64,000 nt of DNA from Cyclobacterium lianum (GCF_900143075.1 NZ_FRCY01000010.1:1-64000); one strand, 5' to 3'. Counted from the first letter of the stretch, positions 25,832 to 35,646 are shown. Notes: generated by a model not told the origin, from the sequence alone. Made by a program: numbers and translations.

Positions 25832-26781
25832 GCGGAGAAGGAATCCTGAAGCGCCTTTTCGGTGGCTTCCAGTTGCTCTCTGACTTCCACAATACTTTCC
25901 CATTCGCGTCCTGCCTCGCCGTACTCAATGCCACACCAGGATCGGTAGCCCGCTTTCAGTACGATGCGCATCATTTTTTCGTAATCGAGGGGATATTGGT
26001 TACCTTTGCCATCCCAGACAGTCGTTTTTACACTTACACCCTGGGCATAGGGCATCAACTCTTTAACCCCTTTGTAAGAATCATAGGAAATGGGATCACC
26101 ATCGTTGGGGCTGATCTGAAAATTGCCAAAATCAGGCAAGGTACCTGCTTGGGGATGATCGGCAGCCTTCATTACCCCAGAAAGCCATTTTCCATTGCTG
26201 GAAAAACCGCCGTGGTTTTCTATGGTGACGCCGATGTCCATGGTGTCGGCAAATTCGCAAAGTTGTCTCAGGCCATCCGCTACGAGTTTCTGGGATTCGC
26301 TGAATGCTTTTTTATCCTTGCTGTATGCTACGGATGAATATCCGTTTACCCGAATGGCATGGCAGCCCAGAAATTTAGCTGCTTCCACCCATTTTTTGTG
26401 GTTTTCTACCGTCTCCTTTCGCTCCGCCTCATCAGCAGCGCCAAGCTGTCCTTCCCGGTCACACATGATCAAAACCGAGGTTACGCCCTCGCCTTCTGCC
26501 CGGCTTTTCATTTCCCTGAGGTAGCTCATGTCTTTGGCCTTGTCCATAAAAAACTGGTTGACGTATTCCACCGCATGGATTCCGTGCTTTCTGGCCAGTA
26601 CAGGGAAGTCCAGGTGGTCCATTTTATTGGAAAAAAGCAGCTTATTGACCGACCATTCGGCCAGGGATATTTTGTAGAGGGAGGCTCTTGGCTGGAGGGA
26701 GAAGGCCTGATTTCCCAAGCCCAAACCTAAAAAAGCGGTGGCTATGCCGGTTTTTTTGATAAAATCTCTTCTGTTGTGCAT
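25828..26781 (-). CDS. Sugar phosphate isomerase/epimerase family protein with Tat signal
   Basis: 317 residues. The N-terminus NRRDFIKKTGIATAFLGLGL is a twin-arginine export signal, so the protein folds with a cofactor and acts in the periplasm. The mature part is a xylose-isomerase-like TIM barrel; candidate metal ligands are Glu in GVTIENHGG (about residue 191), Asp in TLPDFGNFQIS (about 225), and Glu in WCGIEYGEAG near the end. The sugar is unknown. It is convergent with lutC, and the PNPOx-like gene lies upstream on the same strand. Confidence 0.8.
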   Translation of the reverse strand: MHNRRDFIKKTGIATAFLGLGLGNQAFSLQPRASLYKISLAEWSVNKLLFSNKMDHLDFPVLARKHGIHAVEYVNQFFMDKAKDMSYLREMKSRAEGEGVTSVLIMCDREGQLGAADEAERKETVENHKKWVEAAKFLGCHAIRVNGYSSVAYSKDKKAFSESQKLVADGLRQLCEFADTMDIGVTIENHGGFSSNGKWLSGVMKAADHPQAGTLPDFGNFQISPNDGDPISYDSYKGVKELMPYAQGVSVKTTVWDGKGNQYPLDYEKMMRIVLKAGYRSWCGIEYGEAGREWESIVEVREQLEATEKALQDSFSA

Positions 26782-26871
26782 GTTTATTGAATAATTGATA
26801 GTAACTGATAAAACAGGAAGTCAAGATACTACTTTTATTTTTCAACGACAATCCCGGAATAGAGGTGATCA

Positions 26872-27459
26872 TTAGGGAGCCAGCCAATTGTGGGTCCATT
26901 TATCTCCTGATTTTTTGAAAATTGCCCGCAGGTGGCGAATCCCGTCCAGTTGCAGGCACTCGAAGATTTCCGGTCGGATTTCCAGGACCACAAATTGACT
27001 ATCCGCCTTACCGGTATCCCAGCTATGTGCCTCTTTCGGGTCATCGATTGCTGTGCCGGGAGCAATTGTGGCCTGGTAGGATTTTTCGGCCTCACCCTGC
27101 ACCTTCGCCCAATGTATCTGGCTGACCTCATCCTGGTGATGAATGACCGCCCGGCCCTGTACCTTTACCTGACAGCGCTTATTGGGATGGTAAAACAACA
27201 GACTGAGTGCTGGATTTTTTCTGAGTTGATGGACCTTATGGCTTCGGCTATCCGTATAGCAATAAAAGCGCTCCTGTTCGTCCAGGTCCCGCAATACCAG
27301 GTAGCGCAGGCCGGGATGGCTTCCCGAGAGGGTAGCCATGCTGACAAAGCGAAAGGGGTGCTTTTGGTCAAGTGTTGCCCGGCGCAATTCCCGCATCAGG
27401 GTACTCTGGATTTCTTCCAATGCATCTGCCTCTGAGAAAAGCATGCTATTTTTGTTCAT
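26872..27459 (-). CDS. Pyridoxamine 5'-phosphate oxidase-family flavoprotein
   Basis: 195 residues from the Met that overlaps the upstream ATPase stop by 4 bp; a longer form starting at 27537 would overlap that gene by 82 bp. It has the split-barrel FMN-binding fold, with FRFVSMATLSGSHPGLRYLV, FYCYTDSRSHKVHQLRKNP and a C-terminal DGIRHLRAIFKK that resembles the Alr4036-type group. Pyridoxal phosphate synthesis is not assured, since relatives use other flavins and substrates. It is translationally coupled to the zinc ATPase gene, an unexplained pairing. Confidence 0.75.
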   Translation of the reverse strand: MNKNSMLFSEADALEEIQSTLMRELRRATLDQKHPFRFVSMATLSGSHPGLRYLVLRDLDEQERFYCYTDSRSHKVHQLRKNPALSLLFYHPNKRCQVKVQGRAVIHHQDEVSQIHWAKVQGEAEKSYQATIAPGTAIDDPKEAHSWDTGKADSQFVVLEIRPEIFECLQLDGIRHLRAIFKKSGDKWTHNWLAP

Positions 27460-29390
27460 CTGTAAATGTGGTTGATACGAATGGCATTCAGGATGGCCAG
27501 CAGAGCTACACCTACATCCGCAAATACGGCTTCCCACATTCCGGCCAGCCCCCAGGCGCCAAAAATCAAAACCAGGATTTTAACCCCGAAAGCCAGGCCA
27601 ATGTTTTGCCAGACAATTTGCCGGGTGGTCCTGCCTATGCGGATCGCCAGCGGTACTCTTGAAGGTTGGTCGGTCTGGATCACCACATCTGCCGTATCTA
27701 TGGCCAGATCGCTGCCCATGCCACCCATGGCAATGCCTACATCGGAAGCGGCGAGTGCCGGCGCATCATTGATGCCGTCGCCCACGAAAGCAATCACCGA
27801 TTCAGGTTTGCGTTTCAATTTTTCCAGATAGGTAAGTTTTTCTTCGGGCAGGAGGCCGCCGATGGCTTCTTTGGCGCTGAGTGTCTGTCCGAGGCGGTCT
27901 GCTACCTCCGGTTTGTCTCCGGAAAGGATGATCAGATCAGCAATACCCAGCTGTCTCAACTCATGGAATGCTTCGGCCGCATCATTTTTGACCTGGTCTT
28001 CAAGTGCAAAAAAACCACAAAGCAGCCCGTCTACAGCACAGGCAATCGTGGTTTTCTGGGCTGCCGGCAGCTGAGAAAGTCCTGAGATATGCATTCTTTC
28101 CATAAAAGCCTTGTTGCCAACAAGGACCATTTTCCCTTGTACCCGGCCTTCGAGACCCAGCCCGGCATGCTCTTTCAATTCACTGACCGGATAGGTATCT
28201 TCTCCCAGGTAGTCCACAAGTGCCCTGGCTATGGGGTGGTTGGATTTTACTTCCAGAGCGGCAGCCAATCGCATCCAGTCTGTATCAGCCGCTTCCAGGT
28301 TTTCAACCTTGCTTACTGAAAAAACGCCTTTGGTAAGTGTGCCGGTTTTGTCAAAAACCACTGTGGTCAACCGGGTGACCAGGTCCAGGTAATTAGACCC
28401 TTTGAAAAGGATGCCCTTTCTTGATGCCGCACCGATGCCGCCGAAATAGCCCAGGGGTATGGAAATCACCAGGGCGCAGGGGCAGGAAATGACCAGAAAA
28501 ACCAAAGCCCGGTAGAGCCAGTCGCTAAACTGGTAGTCAGACACAAAAAAGTAGGGCAATACCGCCAAGGCCAGGGCCAGATAGGTAACAATAGGCGTGT
28601 AAACCCGGGCAAACCTGCGGATAAATGCTTCTGTTTTGGCTTTATTGGCCGTGGCCTGTTGTACCGTACGGATGATTTTGGAAAGGGAGCTTTCCTGGAA
28701 CGAACGGGATACCTGTATGGTCAGGAGGTTTTCGAGATTGACCATTCCTGCCAGGACTTCTTCTCCCGGCTGGTAACAGGCAGGCATACTTTCTCCGGTA
28801 ATTGCCGCTGTATTAAAATTACCGGCTTCCTCCTGCAATATGCCGTCCAGGGCCAGCCTTTCACCGGCCCGGATTTCCATAATTTCCCCTACCCTTACAT
28901 TCTCCGGTTTTTCCCATACCCGTTTTCCATCACGGATTATCCTGGCCCGGTCCGGCCGGATGTCCAGCAGTGCCTGGATATTTCCTTTCGCCTTGCTTAC
29001 AGCCTGGTGTTGCAGCAATTCGCCTACTGTATAAAAGAGCATCACCGCTACCGCTTCCGGATATTCGCCGATGGCAAAAGCTCCGAGCGTGGCGATACCC
29101 ATCAGAAAAAATTCGGTGAATACTTCTCCCTGCCGGATCATTTCCCATCCTTTTTTCAGTACCGGCCAGCCTACCCATATGTATGCCAGCAGGTACACCG
29201 GCACCCACAGACTGATTCCGGCAGTGTGGACAGGGAAAAAATGCTCGCCTGCGACCGCGATTAGCAATGCAATCAAACTTATGATGCTGCTTCCCCAGGT
29301 ATTGCGGATACCTGTCCATCTGGCAGCACTTTTCGTTTTTTCTGTTTGTGATGAATCGCAGCAGGAAACTTCTGAGGAATTGGCTTCCAT
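27456..29390 (-). CDS. Heavy-metal P-type ATPase, Zn/Cd exporter type
   Basis: 644 residues. All P1B-ATPase motifs are present: CPC in the sixth membrane helix (VISCPCALVIS), the phosphorylation site DKTGTLTKG, the hinge GDGINDAPALA, and TGES in the actuator domain. In the last helix FADVGVALLAIL has the Asp that marks Zn/Cd/Pb exporters (ZntA/CadA group). No N-terminal HMA domain is present; a short Cys pair (SCCDS, residues 8-12) is the only N-terminal metal-binding candidate. It pumps divalent metal out of the cytoplasm. No ArsR or MerR regulator lies beside it. Confidence 0.9.
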   Translation of the reverse strand: MEANSSEVSCCDSSQTEKTKSAARWTGIRNTWGSSIISLIALLIAVAGEHFFPVHTAGISLWVPVYLLAYIWVGWPVLKKGWEMIRQGEVFTEFFLMGIATLGAFAIGEYPEAVAVMLFYTVGELLQHQAVSKAKGNIQALLDIRPDRARIIRDGKRVWEKPENVRVGEIMEIRAGERLALDGILQEEAGNFNTAAITGESMPACYQPGEEVLAGMVNLENLLTIQVSRSFQESSLSKIIRTVQQATANKAKTEAFIRRFARVYTPIVTYLALALAVLPYFFVSDYQFSDWLYRALVFLVISCPCALVISIPLGYFGGIGAASRKGILFKGSNYLDLVTRLTTVVFDKTGTLTKGVFSVSKVENLEAADTDWMRLAAALEVKSNHPIARALVDYLGEDTYPVSELKEHAGLGLEGRVQGKMVLVGNKAFMERMHISGLSQLPAAQKTTIACAVDGLLCGFFALEDQVKNDAAEAFHELRQLGIADLIILSGDKPEVADRLGQTLSAKEAIGGLLPEEKLTYLEKLKRKPESVIAFVGDGINDAPALAASDVGIAMGGMGSDLAIDTADVVIQTDQPSRVPLAIRIGRTTRQIVWQNIGLAFGVKILVLIFGAWGLAGMWEAVFADVGVALLAILNAIRINHIYR

Positions 29391-29479
29391 TTTCTAAGGA
29401 ATTTATTTCTGGTCAAATGTACAATTAAAAACCATGCACAGAAATTGCAAAAAGAAAGCCCCGCAAGAAGGCTGTACAA

Positions 29480-30148
29480 TTACCTGGCCTCCGGGCTGTC
29501 ATCTTTATTTCCCAATTTGACTTTCATTTTTCCGCAGGTGCTGTCGGGGTTGTTGCGGTAATAAACGTAGGAACGCAAGTCCAATTTTGCGACGCGAAAG
29601 TGCCTGGAAGCCCAATCGTAAAAATCGGCATCAGCACCATAGCCATCAGAAAACTTCCGCTGCTCAAATACCTCCCGCTTTCCAAATAAAGTCGCAAACA
29701 ATATACAGTCATCTACATGGACCAGTCTGCCGGTCTGGTGCCTGTCCGGCACAAAGTAGTCTTCAGGCCCGTTGATCACGGTTTGGGTGGTGGAGGCAAT
29801 CAGGTCAAATTTTTCCATCTGGCTCCTGCAGTTTTGCAGGTGATGGGGCAGGTATTCGTCATCCGCATCGAGCACAGACAGGTATTTCCCCTTGCTCACA
29901 GCAACCGCCCGATTGATGGCCTGGGACTGGCCTTTGTTTTCCTGACGCATAAAAAGGATACGACCTTCATGTTTCCGGCAGAAGGCTTCGAGCTGCTGTC
30001 CAGGATCATTGGTGGAGCCATCGTCTACGAGAACAATTTCGAGATTTCTTAATGTCTGCTGAAAAACGGAATAAATGGCTCTTCTGAGTAGCTGGAACGG
30101 GGTATTGAAGGTAGCGATCAATACAGAAACTTCAGGTACCTTTGACAT
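29480..30148 (-). CDS. Glycosyltransferase family 2
   Basis: About 222 residues from the Met of MSKVPEVSVLIATFN; a Met at 30175 would add nine residues that do not belong to the fold. The GT-A motifs are clear: IVLVDDGSTNDPG for nucleotide binding and the DxD-type YLSVLDADDEYLP (about 80-92). A sugar from a nucleotide donor is passed to an unknown acceptor. It is short for the family and has no membrane segment. It is not coupled to a polysaccharide cluster; the next gene on the strand is the metal ATPase. Confidence 0.8.
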   Translation of the reverse strand: MSKVPEVSVLIATFNTPFQLLRRAIYSVFQQTLRNLEIVLVDDGSTNDPGQQLEAFCRKHEGRILFMRQENKGQSQAINRAVAVSKGKYLSVLDADDEYLPHHLQNCRSQMEKFDLIASTTQTVINGPEDYFVPDRHQTGRLVHVDDCILFATLFGKREVFEQRKFSDGYGADADFYDWASRHFRVAKLDLRSYVYYRNNPDSTCGKMKVKLGNKDDSPEAR

Positions 30149-30210
30149 CACGTCTAAAATAACCATCAATTTCAAAAAAAAGTTACCGCTATCCGTCGTT
30201 TATGCCTGAA

Positions 30211-30242
30211 AAATAAAAAAGGCCCTATCGAATGACAGGGCC
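30211..30242 (-). terminator. Intrinsic terminator after the peroxiredoxin gene
   Basis: GGCCCT (30221-30226) and AGGGCC (30237-30242) pair. On the minus strand the stem is followed by TTTTTTATTT, a good T-run. It lies 24 bp past the stop of the peroxiredoxin gene. Confidence 0.8.
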
Positions 30243-30266
30243 TGGACTCTTTCCGGTAATTGCGGA

Positions 30267-30896
30267 TTAATTTTTAGAAAGGTATGATGCTACTCCCTCT
30301 CTGCTGGCCGTCATGGCTTCTTTTCCTTCTTCCCAGTTTGCCGGGCAAACTTCTCCGAATTTTTCCACATGCCTCAACGCGTCGATCAGCCGGAGCATTT
30401 CATCAATGTTTCTTCCCAATGGCAGGTCATTTACGGTTTCATGTCTGATGGTGCCTTCCTTATCTATAAGGAAAGTAGCCCTGTAGGCCACAGGAAGCCC
30501 TTCGTAGGTCAGTTCTCCCTCTTCATTGTAGTTCCAGTCACCAGCCAAAACGCCGAAATTATGGGCGATGGTCTTTACCGGGTCGGCTACAATCGGATAA
30601 GTTACTCCCTGGATTCCACCTTCTTCCTTTGGCGTGTTCAGCCAGGCCAGGTGAGACTCCTCTGTATCACAGGAGGCGCCCACTACTGCCACCCCTCTTT
30701 TTTCGAAGGCTTCCAGCTTTTCCTGAAAAGCAAGAATTTCCGTGGGGCATACGAATGTAAAATCCTTGGGATAGAAAAAGAAAACAACATCCTTATTTCC
30801 AATGTACTGCTCCAAAGAAAAGTTTTCTACTATTTCTTCTCCATCCACTACAGCAGGTGCATTAAATAAAGGTGCTTTTTTTCCAACTAATGACAT
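30267..30896 (-). CDS. Typical 2-Cys peroxiredoxin (AhpC/Prx1 group)
   Basis: 209 residues. The peroxidatic Cys lies in FYPKDFTFVCPTEILAF (about residue 50) and the resolving Cys in FGEVCPANWEEGKEAM (about 180). The thioredoxin fold and length fit typical 2-Cys enzymes that reduce hydrogen peroxide and organic hydroperoxides in the cytoplasm. It is a single-gene unit with its own terminator. No ahpF reductase is adjacent, so thioredoxin is the likely electron donor. Confidence 0.9.
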   Translation of the reverse strand: MSLVGKKAPLFNAPAVVDGEEIVENFSLEQYIGNKDVVFFFYPKDFTFVCPTEILAFQEKLEAFEKRGVAVVGASCDTEESHLAWLNTPKEEGGIQGVTYPIVADPVKTIAHNFGVLAGDWNYNEEGELTYEGLPVAYRATFLIDKEGTIRHETVNDLPLGRNIDEMLRLIDALRHVEKFGEVCPANWEEGKEAMTASREGVASYLSKN

Positions 30897-31158
30897 AAAA
30901 TAGATTTTAATGTTTACAGATAATTTAAAGAGTGGTTATAGAAAATTGTATGGTTTTTTTTCTAATTTCCAACGATACTTCTTCAACTACCCGGATTGAT
31001 TTTTAGTTCGGCTATACCGGGATATCCGAAAATTATTTCAAACCGCAAAATTAGTGAATATTTAGGGAGTTTCATATGGATAGTGCTTTCATTTTTATAA
31101 ATTAACATTTTGATAACTGTGTTTGTCCGACAATAGGCCTTCAAAACTAAGCGACCAT

Positions 31159-31650
31159 ATGATTAAGGTTTTATTTATTTGCCTGGGAAACATCTGCCGC
31201 TCGCCATTGGCTGAAGCCTTATTTACCCATAAAATTTCCGGTAAACCCTATAGAGACCTGATTGTCGCCGACAGTTGCGGTACTTCTGACTATCATATCG
31301 GCGAACTCCCCGATGAACGCGCCCAGGCATGTGCCAGCGAAAATGGAATAGCCATGAAGCACCGCGGACGCCAACTCCACCGTACAGATTTCAGGGATTT
31401 TGATTACCTGGTGGCCATGGATCATTCGAATCTGGAAAACATCAGAAAGCTTTCCGCACAGATAAATCTTCCTGCCAGAAATCTCCATCTGATGCGGGAG
31501 TTTCAGGAGAACCCGGAGTTTCCAGACGTTCCGGATCCCTACTATGGAGGAGCAGACGGATTTCAAAAGGTGTTCGATATACTGGATGAATCCCTGGACG
31601 GATTGATCCGGGAGCTTGAGACCAAACACAAGCTCAATGGAAGCGCCTGA
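31159..31650 (+). CDS. Low-molecular-weight protein tyrosine phosphatase
   Basis: 163 residues from the Met of MIKVLFICLGNICRSP, the family's usual start; an earlier Met at 31123 would add 12 unrelated residues. The P-loop CLGNICRS (C-x5-R) provides the nucleophile, and DVPDPYYGG (about 128-136) has the general-acid Asp. These enzymes remove phosphate from tyrosine in proteins, often controlling capsule or polysaccharide export. The fructosamine-kinase gene starts 14 bp before its stop. Confidence 0.88.
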   Translation: MIKVLFICLGNICRSPLAEALFTHKISGKPYRDLIVADSCGTSDYHIGELPDERAQACASENGIAMKHRGRQLHRTDFRDFDYLVAMDHSNLENIRKLSAQINLPARNLHLMREFQENPEFPDVPDPYYGGADGFQKVFDILDESLDGLIRELETKHKLNGSA

Positions 31651-32512
31651 AGAACTATTTGACCACATATCCCTGACGGTTTTTGGCGGAAACAACCGCA
31701 TCCTGAACTATCGCCTGGTCGCCGCGGGCAACATGAATCAGGCGATATACCTGAATACAGAAAAAGGATCATTTTTTTTAAAGACCAACTTTGAAGAAGA
31801 CAGCGATATATTTCCCAGAGAACGTGAAGGCCTGAGCTGGTTACGGGACAACTGCAGCCTCTACGTGCCGGAGACGCTGGCGCAGGGGCAATTTGAAGAC
31901 AGGCATTACTTGCTGATGGATTGGATCAGCAGTGCCTTCCCCAAACCGGATTATTCCAGCAGGCTGGGAGAGGGCCTGGCCGAACTGCACATGTGTACCA
32001 GCAGGCAATTTGGCCTGGATAAAGACAATTATATAGCGATCCTTCCCCAAAAAAATAGGTGGACTGATTCCTGGCCCGCATTTTTCATAGAAAACCGGCT
32101 GGAGCCCCAACTGCAGTTGGCCCTTTACAAGGGTCTGGTAGATCAGGATTTTCTTCGGTATTTTCGGTCCATATATGAGCGATTGCAGGAGTTTTTTCCA
32201 TCCGAAAAACCGGCACTGCTGCATGGCGACCTTTGGTCCGGGAACGTGATGACAGATGCCAGCGGATTGCCGGCGCTCATTGATCCGGCAGTATATTTTG
32301 GACACAGAGAAATGGACCTGGCCTTTTCCCGCCTGTTTGGAGGATTTACTTCCGGGTTTTATGAAGCCTATCAGGCCGTGTTTCCTCTGGAACCGGGCTT
32401 TGAGGAGCGAATGCCGGTCTACAACTTATATCCCCTCCTGGTTCACCTCAACCTGTTCGGAAAAGCCTACCTATCAGGGATACAAAAGACATTGAAGCGC
32501 TTTGCAGGCTAA
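31637..32512 (+). CDS. Fructosamine kinase family protein
   Basis: 291 residues from the Met at 31637. The aminoglycoside/choline-kinase-like fold is shown by LLHGDLWSGNVM (catalytic loop, Asp near residue 198) and LIDPAVYFGHREMDLAFSRLFGGF-type metal-binding segment (about 214-237). The family phosphorylates ketoamine adducts on glycated proteins so that they fall off. Overlap with the phosphatase gene suggests coupling, perhaps as a protein-repair pair. Its stop overlaps that of the convergent aspartokinase gene. Confidence 0.85.
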   Translation: MEAPEELFDHISLTVFGGNNRILNYRLVAAGNMNQAIYLNTEKGSFFLKTNFEEDSDIFPREREGLSWLRDNCSLYVPETLAQGQFEDRHYLLMDWISSAFPKPDYSSRLGEGLAELHMCTSRQFGLDKDNYIAILPQKNRWTDSWPAFFIENRLEPQLQLALYKGLVDQDFLRYFRSIYERLQEFFPSEKPALLHGDLWSGNVMTDASGLPALIDPAVYFGHREMDLAFSRLFGGFTSGFYEAYQAVFPLEPGFEERMPVYNLYPLLVHLNLFGKAYLSGIQKTLKRFAG

Positions 32513-33792
32513 GCTTCCGGAGAATATTCCTCATAGACCCATTGTATCAATTCCGGACTATCTTGTTCGAGAAGAAGGTTTTCAGCCACTTTCCGATAAT
32601 GGGTTCGCTCGGCATCCGTAGGATTTTTCACCGTGATCATTTTCAGCCCGGCCTTGCTTTTCACCCTGAATATTTCCCGGAAGGGTTTTGCCAGTTGCTC
32701 CGCTGTCACCGGAATGTCATTGATTAGAATAGAAATATGGGCGGCGGATGCCTGCACCAACTGTATGCGCCAATTCAATTTTTTGGCCACCTCATAAATC
32801 ATTTCAAAATGAAAACTCCCGATCATGGACAGGTCCAGAATGCGCAGTTCGATAAGGGTGAGCTGACTTTTAAAAATGGTGATGGGTATTCTGGGCGCCT
32901 GCCCGAAAGAACCGATTACCGTACCGGGCGCATCCGGATTGACAAAGGATTTCACGTATAAGGGAATGCCATGTTTGGCCAGGGGTTTGATGGTTTTCGG
33001 GTGGATCACTTTCGCACCGTAATAGGTCATTTCAGCGGCCTCTTCAAAATCCAGGTATTCAAACTTGACTGCATCCGGGAAAATATCCGGGTCTCCATTG
33101 AGTATTCCGGCCACATCTTTCCAGATGGTGACCGCTGAGGCACCCAGGCTTACACCCATGATGGCAGCAGTAAAATCCGACCCTTCCCTGCCCAGCGTGG
33201 TGGTATTTCCCAGTAGGTCTGTACCTATGAAACCCTGTGTCACTACCGGATATTTTTCCAGTTTGGGAAACAACGCCCGCCGGCAGTACTGCATGGTGAG
33301 CGCCCAGTCTACCTTGGCCATTTTGGTTTGCGAGTCCGTCCGGACCAATTCGCGGGCGTCCTGCCAGAGACAGGCCAATCCGGATTCACAGAGGTATTCC
33401 TGTACAATACGGGTAGAAATCAGTTCGCCGTATCCGATCACCTGATCGTAGAAAAAGTCACTGTCCTCTTTGATGGCGAGGTTTTCCAGCGTTCTGCGCA
33501 ACTGGGCAAATTGGTTGTCCACCCGGGCGAATATGCCATGTCCCGGCTGAAACAGACCCCTGCAGATATCCTCATGAAAGTCCAGCAACTGGATCAATTC
33601 CTTGTCAAAACTTTTCTGCTGCAGGGCCAGATCGATGAGGTTTTCCAGCCGGTCGGTTGTATCTCCTGCTGCTGAAATGACCATGACCAGTCCATTGGTC
33701 CAGCGCTTTTTTAACAGCGCAGCAATATTTTTGATGGCCTTGGCATCTTTGATAGAGGCCCCTCCAAACTTATAAACCAGGGGTTGAATCAT
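32509..33792 (-). CDS. Aspartate kinase
   Basis: 427 residues, the length of monofunctional aspartokinases. The amino-acid-kinase fold begins VYKFGGASIKDAKAI (about 6-20) and includes VTQGFIGTDLLGNTTTLGR(about 185-203), followed by SDFTAA. ACT regulatory domains occupy about 300-420 and probably bind an end-product amino acid. It phosphorylates aspartate in the first step to lysine, threonine and methionine. It stands alone, divergent from fbp across 55 bp. Confidence 0.88.
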   Translation of the reverse strand: MIQPLVYKFGGASIKDAKAIKNIAALLKKRWTNGLVMVISAAGDTTDRLENLIDLALQQKSFDKELIQLLDFHEDICRGLFQPGHGIFARVDNQFAQLRRTLENLAIKEDSDFFYDQVIGYGELISTRIVQEYLCESGLACLWQDARELVRTDSQTKMAKVDWALTMQYCRRALFPKLEKYPVVTQGFIGTDLLGNTTTLGREGSDFTAAIMGVSLGASAVTIWKDVAGILNGDPDIFPDAVKFEYLDFEEAAEMTYYGAKVIHPKTIKPLAKHGIPLYVKSFVNPDAPGTVIGSFGQAPRIPITIFKSQLTLIELRILDLSMIGSFHFEMIYEVAKKLNWRIQLVQASAAHISILINDIPVTAEQLAKPFREIFRVKSKAGLKMITVKNPTDAERTHYRKVAENLLLEQDSPELIQWVYEEYSPEA

Positions 33793-33847
33793 GAAAAATG
33801 GTTAGAAAAAGGGAATAAATTGATGATAATGAATTACCTTCAAAGGT

Positions 33848-34864
33848 ATGAAGACACAGCCTTACAAACAAGATACCGGAAACCTTGCTTATAAAGTAGG
33901 GGTCACTTTGGACAGGTTTATCAAAAGCAAACAGGCCGACTTCCCCTATGCTACCGGTGAGCTTTCTCAGATTTTAAGGGATATCGCCCTGGCATCAAAG
34001 ATCGTTTCCAGAGAAATAAGCCGGGCGGGACTTTCGGATGTGACCGGAGCCTTCGGCCAAACCAATGTGCAGGGAGAGGAGCAGCAAAAACTGGATGTGG
34101 TAGCCAATGTGCGTTTCACCCGGGCGCTGACCAAAGGTGGCGAAGTCTGCGCCGTGGTGTCTGAGGAGGAAGATCTGGTGATTGACCTGCACAATAGCAA
34201 AGGAAAGTATGTGGTGGCCATAGACCCACTTGATGGTTCCTCAAATGTTGATGTCAATGTCTCCATTGGCACTATCTTCTCCATCTACCGCAGATTGTCT
34301 CCCGTGGGATCTCCCATTCAGGAAAAAGATGTATTGCAGAACGGTTCCGGACAGGTAGCCGCGGGGTATGTATTGTACGGCTCCTCCACCATGCTCGTAT
34401 ATACCACGGGTCATGGCGCCAATGGTTTCACCTACGAAAGGTCGCTGGGCGAGTTTTTTCTGTCTCACCCGGAAATGAGAATGCCAGAGGATGGTGCCAT
34501 CTATACCATCAATGAAGGCCTTACTCCCCATATCAATACCAACATTCTTTCTTATCTGGAAGCATGCAAAAGACGGGGAGCTTCTGCCAGGTACATCGGT
34601 AGTCTGGTGGCAGATTTTCACAGAAACCTGTTGAAGGGAGGCATTTATCTGTACCCCGCAACGGCTCAGGCCCGGCAGGGAAAAATCAGACTGATGTATG
34701 AGGCAAACGCGCTGGCCTTTATTGCAGAGCAGGCAGGAGGAGCAGCCTCAGACGGCCGGCAGCGAATACTGGATATCTCTCCGGAGGGCCTGCACCAGCG
34801 AACTCCCCTTTTTATCGGATCAAAAAATATGGTAAAACAGTTGGAGGAAGCCCTGGGAAATTAG
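33848..34864 (+). CDS. fbp: Fructose-1,6-bisphosphatase class 1
   Basis: 338 residues, the normal size. Metal-binding acidic residues appear in [10 protein letters not shown] and [20 protein letters not shown] (about 119-138), the class-1 signature. The phosphate-binding [10 protein letters not shown] and [13 protein letters not shown] follow. It makes fructose 6-phosphate in gluconeogenesis, in line with growth on lactate through lutABC and pyruvate. It is convergent with the small gene ending at 34877. Confidence 0.94.
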   Translation: MKTQPYKQDTGNLAYKVGVTLDRFIKSKQADFPYATGELSQILRDIALASKIVSREISRAGLSDVTGAFGQTNVQGEEQQKLDVVANVRFTRALTKGGEVCAVVSEEEDLVIDLHNSKGKYVVAIDPLDGSSNVDVNVSIGTIFSIYRRLSPVGSPIQEKDVLQNGSGQVAAGYVLYGSSTMLVYTTGHGANGFTYERSLGEFFLSHPEMRMPEDGAIYTINEGLTPHINTNILSYLEACKRRGASARYIGSLVADFHRNLLKGGIYLYPATAQARQGKIRLMYEANALAFIAEQAGGAASDGRQRILDISPEGLHQRTPLFIGSKNMVKQLEEALGN

Positions 34865-34876
34865 GCACTTACTGTA

Positions 34877-35188
34877 TCAGCGGTATTTGTTGCGAAAATA
34901 AATCTTTAAAAGCTGGCGATCCACGATGGCAGACGAAAGGTTGTGGCTAACATCTTCCGGAGGGCTCTCGGTGAGGATCTCCTGCAGCTTCTGTTCTCCC
35001 AGATCCAGCCGGTAACAGAGCTGGAGCAATTTTTCAAAATCCCTGTTGAGCATCTGGCTGATCAGCGGGAGAATGGCTTCTACCAGTCCTTGCCGGTCCC
35101 TCACCCTGGGAATATCGGGCAACTGCAGCAGATCTGCCAGATCGGCTGCTCCGGATTGTATCTGGGAAGTGGTTTCCTTTTCGGTCAC
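34877..35188 (-). CDS. Conserved small protein of unknown function
   Basis: 103 residues, mostly helical, without signal peptide or membrane segments. No motif gives a function. Its start overlaps the stop of the DUF5606 gene by 4 bp, so the two are translationally coupled and probably act in one process. Confidence 0.6.
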   Translation of the reverse strand: MTEKETTSQIQSGAADLADLLQLPDIPRVRDRQGLVEAILPLISQMLNRDFEKLLQLCYRLDLGEQKLQEILTESPPEDVSHNLSSAIVDRQLLKIYFRNKYR

Positions 35189-35646
35189 GATTTATTTTCG
35201 TCCGGCTTGTCCTCCTCCGGCTTGTCTTTATCGGAGGCATTTTTTTCAGAGGATGCTTCCAGCACTTCGGGGCATTCTCTACGGATGATATGGTACCAGC
35301 TGATCAGTTTTTTGACATCGGAGGCATAAACCCTATCGGCGTCAAATTCAGGCAGTATGTGTTTCATAAAGGCCTGGTATTCGTCCTTGTCGGCTCCTTC
35401 GAGGCCGGTGTCTCCCCCGAATTCTTCTTCGATTTTGACCAGCACCTCCTTCAGGGGAGTAGCTCCTTCCTCGGTAAGCGTGTAAATGGATATTTCGCTT
35501 AAAAGAGATACCCGCTGTGCAGCACCCACGACGAGCTTTCCCTTTTTATCATCCAGGGATTCCAAAATTACCCCGCTACGGCTTGGTTTTAATATTTTAT
35601 ACAGACCCGGTTTTCCGGATACGGTGGCGATGTCTTTAAACTCCAT
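35185..35646 (-). CDS. DUF5606-family protein
   Basis: 153 residues. The beginning MEFKDIATVSGKPGLYKI, then GVILESLDDKKGKLVVGA and SLLSEISIYT are typical of DUF5606, a family found in Bacteroidota. The last 25 residues are acidic and repetitive (Asp/Lys/Glu/Pro), probably unstructured. The function is unknown. It lies between engB and the small helical gene on the same strand. Confidence 0.8.
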   Translation of the reverse strand: MEFKDIATVSGKPGLYKILKPSRSGVILESLDDKKGKLVVGAAQRVSLLSEISIYTLTEEGATPLKEVLVKIEEEFGGDTGLEGADKDEYQAFMKHILPEFDADRVYASDVKKLISWYHIIRRECPEVLEASSEKNASDKDKPEEDKPDENKS

